Shown: positions 21,169 to 32,707 of the stretch, in pieces | Layout of the letters: every line of letters starts with the position of its first letter | Position numbering within the stretch: the stretch's first letter is position 1 | Source: Pseudisothecium myosuroides | Taxonomy: Eukaryota > Streptophyta > Bryopsida > Hypnales > Lembophyllaceae | NCBI GenBank assembly: GCA_951799445.1 | Contig: OX637293.1 | Location: 22,444,001-22,508,000 of the forward strand | Direction: 5' to 3' | Length of the DNA stretch: 64,000 nucleotides | Program-made: the position numbers and the translations under genes | The notes under the pieces: generated by a model | What the model was told of the DNA's origin: nothing | Databases searched by the model: none | What the model saw: only the letters and a program-made list of their open reading frames with translations

Positions 21169-22557
21169 AATGACTTTGACTTGTAACCAAGTCCGAATCC
21201 TGAAAACAAAGGAGAGTGGCTACAGACGATGACGTCAAATATAGATATACAAAGTGGGTAGATAAATCTGGAAAAGACCACATTAGTATAGCTATGCAGA
21301 TTTTCTTCCTACAGTAGATCACAACAGACTTTTTTGGAATTCCCTGTGACTGGTTTGGAGCTTTCTAGTTTTTCCCTGCTAATTTTTGCCAGTTTAAGTG
21401 TTTCCCAGTGTTCTAATGTCATTGAGGAGGGATCTTCAAAGAATTCTTGTACACAAGAAAATTGTAGGTTTTCTTTATAGGGATTTTTATAAATTCTCTC
21501 CAAATCCCCTGTGTGCAATCCAAAGTGGTAGACTTTGCACACATCTCACATTTCAATGTTGTTTCCACCTAATGTTTGGTAGATTTTACAAAATACAATT
21601 GCCCCGTATGGATTGTCAAGAGTACCATGAGGGAGGACACATAAGACTTGTAGATTGTCAATTCTTAAGACAATGAATTTTATTCACATAAATCTAGTTT
21701 TTTGGGTTTGTAAACTTCAGAAATCTAAGAAATTTTATAATGTATGAAATTTAAAAATGTTTAAACAAATGAAATCTACATATTACTGATATTTGGAACT
21801 CCTAAAATCTAGAAAGGATCTAGATCAAAAATTCTGCAATGTACAAATCAATGAGATTGAAATGTAAAATCTTTATTTTAGTTAGATTTGAGATTCCAAA
21901 TTCTGCAAATACTATTGATTTTGCACACTAAAATCTATATCAAAGTTAGATTTTAGAGGTATAAATCTACGTTCTAGAATATTGAATTTCAAAAATTGAG
22001 TTGATTTGGAGGTGGGGACATTTTCTAATAACATCGAAAAATGCATAGATTTTCCCTTAATAAAATTTATAAAATTCCCTGTGAAGGCCACATTCCCAGT
22101 GAACATCAATTTCCTACACTTCTTTGTTTCCTTGAAGGGGATTTTCAGTACAATACCTTCAGGGAATTCAAAAAATGTTCCTTGTGGATGAACGTTTTAT
22201 ATGCGATTGTGCTGGATAGGTTTTACCAATAAGAAGTATCTTCTGGATAACAAGATAGAACTCCAAATAAAGACTAAGGATTTGTTCCCACTTGGTGCTA
22301 AGCCGGCAGTAGTTGGTAAGAAATTGCCCTGAAACTGGAAGGGCATTCAAACCAGAGAAGTTGTTTAACCTCCAAGCCTACGTGGGTGGTGATGTGGCCT
22401 CTGAAATAAGAGCGTACTGCGGTCAGTATTGGCCAATTTTTTTTGAGGTGCACGTCATTAGAAGTATTTTCCAATCTTCAAAAAAAGTAGATTTCAGGGA
22501 ACTTAGGCCGGTCTTTGTTATTGCGGGTCACGGAGGCTCATTATGAAAGAGCCAACT
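21169..22557. other. no supported gene
   Basis: Its first bases may be the displaced 3' untranslated region of the secreted-protein gene. Short frames on both strands (21309-21542, 22313-22546) lack motifs or splice support. The patch 22260-22550 is richer in GC and could be a decayed exon or element, but I cannot identify it. Confidence 0.35.
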
Positions 22558-22787
22558 TTAACCCTTCATTAGAGAAAATCTGGGCCCTCCGGAGGGCTGC
22601 TCCACAGCCCTCCGGAGGACCCTAAAATTTACTTTTTTTTTGCAAAAAATCAATTTTTCCCCTATATCCGCACAGCAGTTTCTGCTGCGACAGTGGCGCA
22701 GGAAACGAAATATACAACTAAAAAAATTTAAAAAAATATAAAAAATAAATAAAAAATAAATAAATAAATAAATAAATAAATTTAAAA

Positions 22788-22833
<46 letters not shown>

Positions 22834-23945
22834 TAGTCTTAAAAAAAAATTTAAAAATTTTAAAATAAAATTTTAAAAATAAAAATAAAAATTCCGATTT
22901 CGACGAGCAGTCAGCCAAGCTGACTGTTCACCGAGGGCCAGTTCTGCAGTGACAGGCCAAGCATTTTAATAGCTTGGCATGTCACTGCAAAGCAGCCCTC
23001 CGGAGGGCTGCTTTTTTCTCTAATGTACAAGACCGCAGCCTTTTTTCTACCAAAAAACACTTAAAATTGCCATATCTATAAGAAAGAGTAAAAAAATTTG
23101 AAAATTGTTTTTTTTACATCTAACCATAGGATCTTACACCTAACTAGTATAAGAGTGTGTGGAAAAAAATTCAAAATTTTTGACCGCACAGATTGCAAAA
23201 TATCTGCGTTTCAAGTGAAAAAACAAGTTTTTCAGCACATTGCAAGACTAGATTTTTTGACTTTGAACATTTTTAACTTAAAATTTTTGCACTATAGAGT
23301 TTTGAGCTTTAAATCTTTACAATGGAGAATTGAGTTGAGAGTCTAGGAAAAAAAAAATTTAACTTAATTACCATACTTAAAAAAATTGTTAAATAGAAGT
23401 AGGTACGAGATAGAAGGAAAATCTAAAATATTGATATCTCTAAGATGGAATTAAAATGCACTAATCCCAATGGTGAGATTGTTCTAGCAAGTAAATCAGA
23501 CCATGTAAAAAAAAATTTGAAAAATTTGAAAAATTGCATTTAGAAATCAATCCTACAAGTTATTTTTTTCAAGAAGATGCTCTAACTGCCCAAAACAAGA
23601 ATGTCCATAACTTTCTCATAACAAATCCAAATGAAATAAATCAAAGCTTTATAGATAGATAAAAATATAATCTATGAGAAAAAAAATATTTTAAGAAAAA
23701 TTCAAATTTTTTTGCTGATTTTTTTTGGTTGCCTGGACTACCCCCCCCATCCCCTGTTTTGAGCTTATTTGGTCATAATTTTTGTTCCCGGGCACCGATT
23801 GTGAAAAAATATATATTCCCACAAAGCTTATCAGTTTTTCTATCTCCAATTATTTTTTATAAATCCACAACAAAATTTCAACCCATAGGTACCTGCCCGA
23901 AAACGCATTTGTCCTCCGAAGGGACAACGGTCCTTTAGGGGTTAA
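22558..23945 (+). mobile_element. TTAA-type element split by a palindrome-rich MITE
   Basis: TTAACCCTT stands at 22558-22566 and the element resumes at 23026 with TACAAGACCGCAGCC, which aligns with AAAGGACCGAGACC of the 20221 copy. From there it is collinear with that copy to CGGTCCTTTAGGGGTTAA (TTAA 23942-23945). The 459-bp insert is the second copy of the CATTAGAGAAAA family. Excluding the insert, the length is about 930 bp, close to the 941-bp copy. Confidence 0.8.
22567..23025. mobile_element. palindrome-rich MITE, copy 2 (459 bp)
   Basis: It has inverted ends CATTAGAGAAAA and TTTTTTCTCTAATG, and the perfect palindrome GCAGCCCTCCGGAGGGCTGC at 22992-23011. The left side has two similar CCCTCCGGAGGG blocks. 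A hairpin at 22946-22988 pairs GCAGTGACA with TGTCACTGC and GCCAAGC with GCTTGGC. It is longer than copy 1 because of AAAT and TA microsatellites (about 22741-22830). No protein is encoded. Confidence 0.8.
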
Positions 23946-23961
23946 TAGCCGCCATTAGCAG

Positions 23962-24192
23962 GTGGTGGGCCTGAAGGTGCGACAGTGCAAGCAAGGGCGA
24001 ACTGAGGAGCACTATAGCACCTCCAAGTTTGCAGAATTCGACAAAATTGTAGTTGCTGCGAGGAGACTCATTACCAAACAACGTTTAATTGCATCCCCAG
24101 CCTCGGCAGTTGAGGACAATTTCGTTTTGGAGGTCGCATACTGTCACTGTGGCTCCTCTGGTGTGCATTACTTGGAAATCCTTTCCTGCTAG
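23962..24192 (+). other. possible exon remnant, 76 codons
   Basis: This frame follows an AG (GCAGGTGGTGGG) and is richer in GC than its surroundings. It has a protein-like composition (basic then acidic, three closely spaced Cys/His near the end: CHCGSSGVHYLEILSC) but no family I recognise. It begins with GTG rather than ATG, so if real it would be an internal or last exon. The neighbouring TTAA element may have cut it from its 5' part at 22380-22557. Confidence 0.25.
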
Positions 24193-26082
24193 CAGTCCTC
24201 AATCAATGAAATGAAAAATTCAGCAGTAGCTTCTCCTTCTCTTCTTACACAATTGAATTCAAGATTCTTTGCAAAACAAGTCATTGTCAAAATCTTGAAT
24301 CATTGAATTTCGTCCTTAATCACTTCCAAGTCCATTTGGCCATTTGGTTGCAATTTGTTCCCTCATCTGCACAACAATCTCAAACTATCAATTCAATTCA
24401 AGCACTGAAATTCAAATCTCTCTCGCCTCTTTCCTCAATCCTCTGCAACTCTAAGAAGCTCACAAAAATTCCCAATTCAATCTTCCGAACATCATGGAGT
24501 CTCACTTAGCAATTCAAGTAAGTTAAACTTCTACAATGCTTGGTCAATCTCTTCAGAAAACACGGGATTGCATAAAGGCTTCAAAATCCTTGAAGCAAAT
24601 ACATTCATGCAATTCAGCATACAAGGAGACTGGATACAATTGCAGGTGCCCATTACTCTGTCGTGTTAGGCAATCCCATAACACCCCTGTGACTGTGAAC
24701 AGCAAGTAGTTAAAACCGGAAACCCTACTCCATACTACAACTTCGGTTGTTGCTCCAGTGTGAAACCTCAAATGGATTTTTTCTTTTTTTCTTTTTTCTT
24801 TTTTCTAGATTCCTATTCCTAATTCAAGGCACATGACTTATGACAAGGATTTTATTTCTAGGATCTAATAAATATATTAGCAAAGTAATTAATGAAAGTT
24901 GATGGATTCTAAAGTCCCATCTACTTTTGAAGGGTAGATATGCCATGGTAGGGGTTTGATTTTGAAATTATCCCTATTGTATACATATATAGAGACAAAG
25001 TGACCTATATAATTTTTTGATGAAGGATTTGTTCCTTCTAGCTCCATGTTCACACATATTGTCATTTGGGAAGACAAATAATATATTTATAAGATGTGAC
25101 ATATTGACATCTTATGAAATATGCAAATTATTTTCCGTAGTGAATTACCAAAGTATAAGGGTGATTTGACTAACTCATTGTAGGCATTGGTTGCAATAGC
25201 CTAAATTAATCAATAAGTCACTAATTGTGGATCAAAAATGTTTTAGACCCTCCAACTCACTAATTAGGAGTGATTATGTAGAAGGCCAAAGGTCTGTATC
25301 GCTTAGTGATCTGCTTTACACACATCTAATTAACCAGAATAGGTGACTGATGTTACTTAAAGTACTAAATGTGATCTAATTCGCTAAAAAAGTACACTCG
25401 GCCCAAATAATTGAATTTTAATTTCATTCACCTCATCAATGTATGGGAAGTTTCGACGGCTAATAGAAAATCAGCCGAGTTAAATTGTCAAATTACCTTC
25501 TTAATTTCAAAATTTTAGGTCATATAACCAAACGGATACCTAGGAGTATAGGAAATGAACCGCTTATAAAAAACAAAGGACAGTTTTCATCCTTTCTTCA
25601 TCAAGAAAAAGCGGATTTTAACTGCCCCACATGAGCTCCTACCGGTTCTTAGATGTGTAAATCCAAGGGTATAGCCGGCATTCAATTTAAGGTAAACCAG
25701 CCCATAACGGTTAGAATTAGGAGTTTGACCTCATATGGCTGCTGAAATTTTTCAGTTTTTTCCTACAATAGTACAAGTGTGAGAAATAATGAGAGCAATT
25801 GAAATTACGTTGTTTTGACAAAGTATGAATTTGCTATGGATTTTTGAAGTGATCAACCCATAAGGGTCTGTAGGCTACCTTATGACCAATAAAATCTAAA
25901 TCCAATATGGTCATCTTCCTGTCCAATGCAGTCACAACATTTTCAAACATGGAAGACCTAAAAAATCAATTTTTACAAAGAATTTTATACTGAAAAGTTG
26001 GAAGTACCTATTGAGGTCACTAATTACTCCATAACTACCATGTAAGGCATTGATTGTGGTCTAAAAAACCACAATGGGGTCA
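24193..26082. other. no gene seen
   Basis: This is mixed AT-rich sequence. A 19-bp stretch at 25687-25705 recurs inverted at 26512-26530, on the other side of the Tourist-like MITE. A pyrimidine run lies at 24778-24810. There are no convincing frames. Confidence 0.35.
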
Positions 26083-26085
26083 TTA

Positions 26086-26480
26086 GAGCATCACCACCCA
26101 TTCACTCCCAAGCTCCCGGGCCGGGGTTTGGGCGGGTCCGGGAACAAAAAGGGAGCCACCCATTCACGGGGAAAGGAAAAAAGAAGACGAGTCACTCCAA
26201 AATGAGCTCTGCCAACACTAGCTCCCCGTCCCCGCCACACTTTGACTTGGACCTTGAACTTGTCGGCTTTCTTGGCTAGTGGGCCATTTCTTAACTTTTT
26301 TTAATCAACTAGTATTTTGATTAGCTCTTGGTTATGACAAGCCATTAATGCATGACTTTATTTTGTTTTGGCGTCCCACTTCCCCGTGAACGGGTGGCGC
26401 ATGGAAGCGGCCCGGAAGAAGCAGGGCCCTTGCCACCCCATTACCCGAGCTGTGTTTGTGGGGAATGGGTGTCGATGCTC
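26086..26480. mobile_element. Tourist-like (PIF/Harbinger) MITE, 395 bp
   Basis: The termini are GAGCATCACCACCCATTC and, inverted, GAGCATCGACACCCATTC. The 3-bp duplication TTA lies at 26083-26085 and 26481-26483. TTA duplications are the PIF/Harbinger hallmark. It is GC-rich near both ends and shares no terminus with the 6-kb Harbinger element in this window (AGGCCC), so a different transposase would have moved it. The 77-codon frame in its right half is incidental. Confidence 0.8.
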
Positions 26481-26719
26481 TTAGGTGTCCTTCATGGGCC
26501 ATTTAACCATCATGGGCTGGTTTACCTTAATGTTAGTAAAAGGCATCAAGCTGCATTTATCCCTCACATCTTCAATGGCCAATAAGTATGAGACTATGAG
26601 TACAAGAGAATATGAAGATAAGATCTTTATACAAGTGGGGTGGTAGGAGGTGAAACAACCCATGTGGGATATGTAAATTAGGATTAGTAGAAGCTCAACC
26701 ACTCATAGTTAAGTTAAAA

Positions 26720-27103
26720 GCAGGAATTGTTTTAAAAGTAGAATTTCAGACCTCATTTAGTCATAGTAGAATAACTTTTTTCAAAAAACTTTGAACTAAG
26801 TTAATGTGAAAAATCAAGCTAAGTTTCATCTCCAAAAATACGTTTGTGATTTCAAGCCTCCAATCAAAAGTTATGGACAAAGTTCAAAGACGGATTTTAA
26901 GGAACATTTTTTTTTACATTTTCAAACATCCACTTTAAATTTGGTCCATAACTTTTGATTGGAGGCTCAAATTTTAAAAAAAATAAATTGGAAATGAAAG
27001 CTATCTTGATTTTCCACATTAAATTAGTTCAAAGTTTTTTGAAAAAAAATTATCTACTATGCTTAAATGAGGTCTAAAATTTTGCTTTGAACACGATTCC
27101 TGC
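26720..27103. mobile_element. fold-back MITE, arms ~165 bp
   Basis: The left arm begins GCAGGAATTGTTTTAAAAG and the inverted right arm begins GCAGGAATCGTGTTCAAAG. They stay alignable through AGACCTCATTTA, TTTTTTCAAAAAACTTTGAAC, AAAAATCAAG and CAATCAAAAGTTATGGAC, to a loop near 26890-26935. No clear target duplication is seen. If transcribed it would form a long imperfect hairpin. Confidence 0.7.
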
Positions 27104-27820
27104 GTTCTTGACAATGAACGGTCAAAGCTCTCATCTTCAAATTGTCCCATACCCTACGAGGATTCATGACAAACAATGAATTTCATTTTAAAAACAACCT
27201 CTCCACTATCTACTTACAAAATGTCAATGAAGTACTTCCTTCATTTTGCCATCAAATTTTTTTGATGGTAGATAGTCAATGGATTGTTATTGGATTCTTG
27301 ACATTTTCGACCAACCATCTTTACATTTATTAGTAGATTTAGCTATTTGGTCCTAAAATTAATAGAAAAATTTGGTACTTTAAAAAAAATTAATTTAAGC
27401 CGAACTTGCTATCCACGTATGGTAGTGTACAAATAGATTGCCTTAAATTGATGAATGCCTTCAACTTAATATTTGAAGTGAGTTGTATCTTAATTGCCGT
27501 TTTTTTAACCGATTTCTTTTGCAAACTTAAAGAAAATGACCTAAATGCCAAAAAGAAACTAGGTTTTTAACCGAATTAAATGACTAGGCTTAGGCAACAA
27601 CCAAAGGACTATGGAGAATTACCGAATGACATTCGAAAACAATGGCAAAAAGCCAAGTCACCCCATAAACTCCCCGTTCACTGCACCTCATTCAGCTGGC
27701 TAATTTGGTGGAAGCTTTGGATACAGTTAAATAGGTGGTTTGTACTTACTATTTGATTATATACGGGATTACGTGTTTAATGCTTTTGAGGGCAGCCTTG
27801 ATTGCCATGATGCCCAGTTG
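27104..27820. other. no gene seen
   Basis: No convincing frame or terminal repeat is visible. A weak inverted pair around 27200-27275 (ACTATCTACTTAC and GGTAGATAGTC) could be a small fold-back remnant. Confidence 0.35.
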
Positions 27821-28716
27821 TTAACCCTTTAGTGACCGGTCAACCACATTTTGGTCGATTTATGGACTCTGTGCTTGTTGTAGGTCAAAATACACCTAAT
27901 TTGTAAAAACCCAAAGAGGAACGGAGTTAGACATCTTTAGATGCTCACTTTAAACCAAATTGTTTGGCAAGTCATGCAATAATGTGTGAGCTATGCTAGT
28001 TTGAATGAATCTGTGCTAGCCAAGGAAATGTACAAATAAGCTTCAATCTAGGCAAATTTTTATCAAAATACACGAGCCATGAAGGCAACAATGTTGCTTG
28101 GCAAGCCCACCACCGTCTAATCCATGAAATCCAAGGATGTACATAGATTAGCTAAGGTAGGAGGGCCAAGAATTACCCATCTAAGAATTGAAATTGAGTT
28201 TTAGGGAGGTAAAAATTTTGAATTATATTTCATTAAAATTTCCTTGAAAAACAAGTAGAATTGGCATCTAATCCAAGTTATTTCATATTTTTGGAACTTT
28301 ATGGAATTAATTATGAATTTTTGAAGTTGAAACGGCAAAGGTTTAAAAACCATGAAATGTACATTTTTTGTACATTCTTGTGAAGATGGAAAATCAACAT
28401 GTACAAACAATGTATATTTGAAGAGTGGAGTGTTTTAGAGTGTGAGAGAATTTTGAGCCACCTACTTTAGAGACACTTTTTGCTTAATTGTATTAGATTT
28501 AGTTTTCACTTCAATCTTTGAGCCATTCTCATGTCTAAATGAAAGCTTCGATCACCTTCATTCTTGTAGCAATACATTGCCAAGGCCTTGTAGCCTCAAT
28601 TTCTATGGTCCGATCATATTTATCTAGCTCAAAGCTCATCCCAAAATAACCTTTTAAAAGTATGTATTGAAAAAATGACTCGCCCCCCAAATCAACCACG
28701 GTCACTAAAGGGTTAG
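27821..28716. mobile_element. TTAA-type element, 896 bp
   Basis: It starts TTAACCCTTTAGTGACCG and ends CGGTCACTAAAGGGTTAG, an 18-bp inverted terminus with one change in the right TTAA (TTAG at 28713-28716). The CAACCAC next to the left end also occurs next to the right end. It differs from the AAAGGACC subfamily after the first six bases. No coding is seen. Confidence 0.7.
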
Positions 28717-29522
28717 GTGGGAATTAATTAGCATCCACTTTGAAATGAACGGATCCTTGTAGAACACTCTGGCTGGAAATACAGTAGTTGAATTTGGAGC
28801 TTCTCCCTCGAACTTACTCCCAAAATTTGTGATGCAAGTCTATGCTGTGAGAGTCTGAAGCAAATTGCATAGTGAATGCCTTGAGTTTTTGTGACACTAT
28901 ATTGATTGTTGGGTTGAGATTTTAGAGCTTTGATAATTTTTACTTTCTATGACTGAATAGCTTACAGTGAAGCTTTCTTTTTGCTATTGTGCTGGTCTCA
29001 TGGCTTCTTCCCAAAGCACTACTCAGATTTTTTGATTGATTGAGGCTATAGTTTGCATTATTTTCTTGTTTGTTTTTCCTTGTGAAGGCTATAGCATGCA
29101 TTTGAGGGCTTAAGACACCTGGTGTAACCTCACTAACCCTACATTTTTTTGTGCATATGGTTTTTGGGACGGGCACAGGTGAGGCCCCAAATCTCTTGGA
29201 GAAATTCCGACGCGAGTTGCTTACTATCTACCTCAAATATGTCAATTTTTGTCTACTTGCTTGTAGAAATTTTACAAAGTACTTTGCTTGTAAATAGTTC
29301 TAATACATGATGATGTCCTAGTTTTTTGATAAAAGTCTACTATGTGCATGGTATATATTTACATGGACAAAATATTACACTTAGAAGGACTTTTTCTTGT
29401 GATATGAGACAAATTTGGTTCACAAAATAGACAACTTTGATAAATGTTGTTTATTGTTGTCTCCACAATATAAACAAGTTTGGTGAGTTAGTATTGTCTA
29501 TGGTTGTCAAAATAGACATGTA
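28717..29522. other. no gene seen
   Basis: Short frames only; no recognisable repeat termini. Confidence 0.35.
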
Positions 29523-29748
29523 CAGTGCCCTCTAGAAAGTAAGGTAACCTCTGCAAATTTTTTGCACAAACAAGAAAATGCAAAGGGAAAATATGGATCA
29601 CAAGTAGACTGATCCTGGATTAGTTTTTTTGAATTAATAGAAAGCTCTAGGCATATAGAAACATCTAACTTTGAATATATACTGTAGAATGTGTAAAGAT
29701 CACCATGCAATATAGTCACAGGGTTACCTTACTTTCTAGAGGGCACTG
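29523..29748. mobile_element. Tc1-like MITE, 226 bp, perfect 27-bp termini
   Basis: Both ends read CAGTGCCCTCTAGAAAGTAA and continue identical to base 27 (29523-29549, inverted at 29722-29748). TA flanks it on each side (29521-29522 and 29749-29750). CAGTG ends with a TA target are typical of Tc1-type elements. The perfect termini suggest a fairly recent insertion. No transposase is encoded. Confidence 0.85.
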
Positions 29749-30108
29749 TACATGCATTTGCATGATCTCTGAGTAAACTTGGAACAAATTGGACCAATAA
29801 GATATGGAACAACTTTGCTTTGTAAGGAATGAAAACTATATAGGATATTAATTCCTACTTGAGATTTGTTTAGTCTCTAAAGGATTTGATAAGCGCCCAA
29901 TGAATAGGATGTACCAGAACAGCTGTTTTTAAACCGGAATTTATTCCAGAAAAGAAACACAGAACAAACGGCGGATCAAATGGATTTTTGACGTGCTTGT
30001 GCTTAGCGTAAAACTTGCACTCCTATCTAAGGCCAGGTGGGAATGGACCCTAAGCTTAATCCCAATGGCCATTGCAGTGCCAATGACCATTGGAGAGTAA
30101 GTTGTAGT

Positions 30109-30971
30109 GGGTGATTGCAATAAACACTTGTACTATGGTCTCACACATTGTTTCTGATTAGTTTTATGGCCATAACTTTTGCATTTTGATTCCAAATGAC
30201 TCAAAATTCATAGACAAGGTACTTATGACTATTATACATCTTGTCTAATTTTTTGAATTTTTGAATTTTTTTTTACTATTTAATAATGGCCCTCAATTTT
30301 ATGTCACAAGTGCCAATTTTTTTGGGGGGAAAGTACTATTTAGTACCCTTGAAAAGAAATTTGGAGCTGAAATTTGGAGGAGAGAGTCTTCCATAGTAGA
30401 TTTGTAGCTATAATCCAAAGGAATTTTAAAAATATTTAAGTGCCAATTTGGAGGGGTTTAGTACTATTTAGTACCCATAAAAACAAATTTGGAGCTGAAA
30501 TTTGGAAGAGAGGGTCTTCCATAGTAGATTTGTAGCTATAATCCAAAGGAATTCTAAAAATACTAAATTTTATGTGGTGTAGAAGTCTACAAACTGAGCC
30601 TCTTTCTGCTTGCATTTTGAAACATGTAAAAAATTATTTTGCTGGATTTTTTTTGGTGAACAACCATCTCCATAGAGTTGTTACAGATGGTTAATTTTTA
30701 TTTTTTTTATTTTTATTTTTTCCTAATTTTTATTAATCAAAACATTGAAGTATCTATTTTCTTGAGATTTGGCACTTTTCTAGTTCTTCTACTTCGAGAA
30801 TTTTTTAATGAATTTCCTTTGGTAGTTATCTTCATCTTAAAGGTGCATACATAGGCCATATTTTATTTTATTTTATTTAAATTAGTTTCCTAATTTTAAA
30901 GTACTCCAGAAAAAATCATGAGTACTATTGTAAAATGCAACAAATAGTACAGGTGTTTTGTGCAATCACCC
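30109..30971 (+). mobile_element. GGGTGATTGCA-family element, 863 bp
   Basis: The left end is GGGTGATTGCAATAAACAC and the inverted right end is GGGTGATTGCACAAAACACC. An internal stretch is duplicated in tandem: about 30310-30430 and 30435-30550 both run TAGTACCC, AAATTTGGAGCTGAAATTTGG, TCTTCCATAGTAGATTTG. The flanking four bases differ (TAGT and CAAT), so no duplication is preserved. Confidence 0.75.
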
Positions 30972-31074
30972 CAATAGTCAGTATAATAAATAAATATTGT
31001 TTTCAAAATATGTCGATTTTCATACTAGAATATTCCTCTCTAAATGTTGTGACTATCAGCTCGCTTAACCCCTA

Positions 31075-31641
31075 AAGGACCGGAGGGATGTCCAGATTTC
31101 CAAAATTGCAAAGATCTATTATAAAATGCAACTTAGAAGAATATTTTAATGATGAATTTCAAACAATAGTTGTAAAATGCTATTTATAGATCACATCCAT
31201 ATGGTTAAATCAACAAAATCACATACCAATATTTTTCAATAAAATTTGAAGCCAAAAATTGGAAATTCCTTCTAAAATCAATTGTAGATTGAATATTTAT
31301 GATTTTTAAAATTATTTTTTTCCTATAAGTTTAAAATATTGAATTATAATTATAGTAATTTTTGAAGATTTTTATTTCATTTTTTGATTCAAGTCATTTT
31401 TGAAGGGTCATTTTTTGAACTGAAAAAGTTACTTTTTGAGGCTGGACCTCCCAATACCTATTGAATTATGGAACATTTGCAAAGCAAAATCTTCATAATC
31501 TGAACCATAAAAATGTTAGAGAACTAATATAAGAATCTTGAAATAAAATTTATGGATGAAAAAATGCATTTCGGTGAGTTTGGGACGTGTATCCGTTCAT
31601 TCATTGTTCAAAATCTGCATTCATGGTCTTTTAGGGGTTAA
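31075..31641. mobile_element. TTAA-type element, 567 bp
   Basis: It starts TTAACCCCTAAAGGACC and ends, inverted, TTAACCCCTAAAAGACC, so the 17-bp termini differ at one base. TTAA lies at 31075-31078 and 31638-31641. The inside is unlike the 20221 type except for the ends, so it is a second internal-deletion class. It stands 160 bp left of the Harbinger element. Confidence 0.8.
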
Positions 31642-32707
31642 CTTACCAACTTTCAAAGTCTAAGTTGATCAACATACTATTAATTTTAAAACAATATACT
31701 TAACATCTTATTCATTCATTATTCATATATATGACATGGATGACATGGATAAGTCTACAACACTATACATTACACTCAGATAACCAAGAATAATTAATAT
31801 CAATAAAGGCCCTTTCGCACCTGGCGTTAGGAAGCAATGGTCTAAGTGCGGTAAATTGGTCAACGAGCGGCGACCGCTGCGGCAGTAGTGGTCTGGGTGA
31901 CGCCAACGGCCGTTAGCGATGGAGGCGTTTACTGTGCAAGCTCTGTAAGACCGCCGTGTTCACATGAGCTGTTCTTAGGGGATAGAATGAGTACGTACTG
32001 AACACGCTATTGCGGCAGCATTCGCACCAGAGTGGAGGAATTAGAATTGATGCGACTTTCTATGCCGGTGAGCGTGATTTTGCGAGAGTGCGGCAGACTT
32101 AGAATGAGCGCAATTGTGGTCGTTGTGAGCATTGCATTGACAATTACGATTTGTCAGTGTCTGCGACAGTAGAGGGCATTTGCTGAAATTGTGCGGGCGA
32201 CTAGGGTTTGGCAGCAGGATCAAACGTATAGAGTTGCGAGATCTTTTTGTTTGCACGCAGGAAGGTCGGAGTTTGGTCGGAGTGGCAAGTGGTCACGGCA
32301 TTTTTGATAGTCCAAGGGCGATCGCCTTGAGGTGGCACATTGCACATCTTTCAGGGCTTCGGTCGTGCGAGATTGGTGCTACAAGGTACGATGACGCACA
32401 ACCGACACAATGCTCAGTTCTTGAAATTTAGAGCTTCTTCAAGCACTTTCACGTCCTTCTCGTGATTAGAGGCTCACATAATTAGGGTTCGCCACTTCCT
32501 GCTCTTCAGTGCTTATGGAGGGGTATAGTTACTTCAGCCTTGTCACAGTCGTGAGAAGATGTAGTTTCCCAGGGACGTTTTTTCCGAATTTGAACATGAG
32601 AGAGTTTTAAAAAATTTCCGTTCCCGTGGCACTGCTGAATTTGTTGACTGTTCACATGCGTCATCTGCTTCCCTGCAGGCAGTCACACGGTACTCGTAGT
32701 GCACGCC

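Noticed and set aside
22313..22546. 77-codon plus-strand frame before the split TTAA element
   Set aside because: It is in a slightly GC-richer patch, but without motif, splice support or a relative elsewhere in the window.
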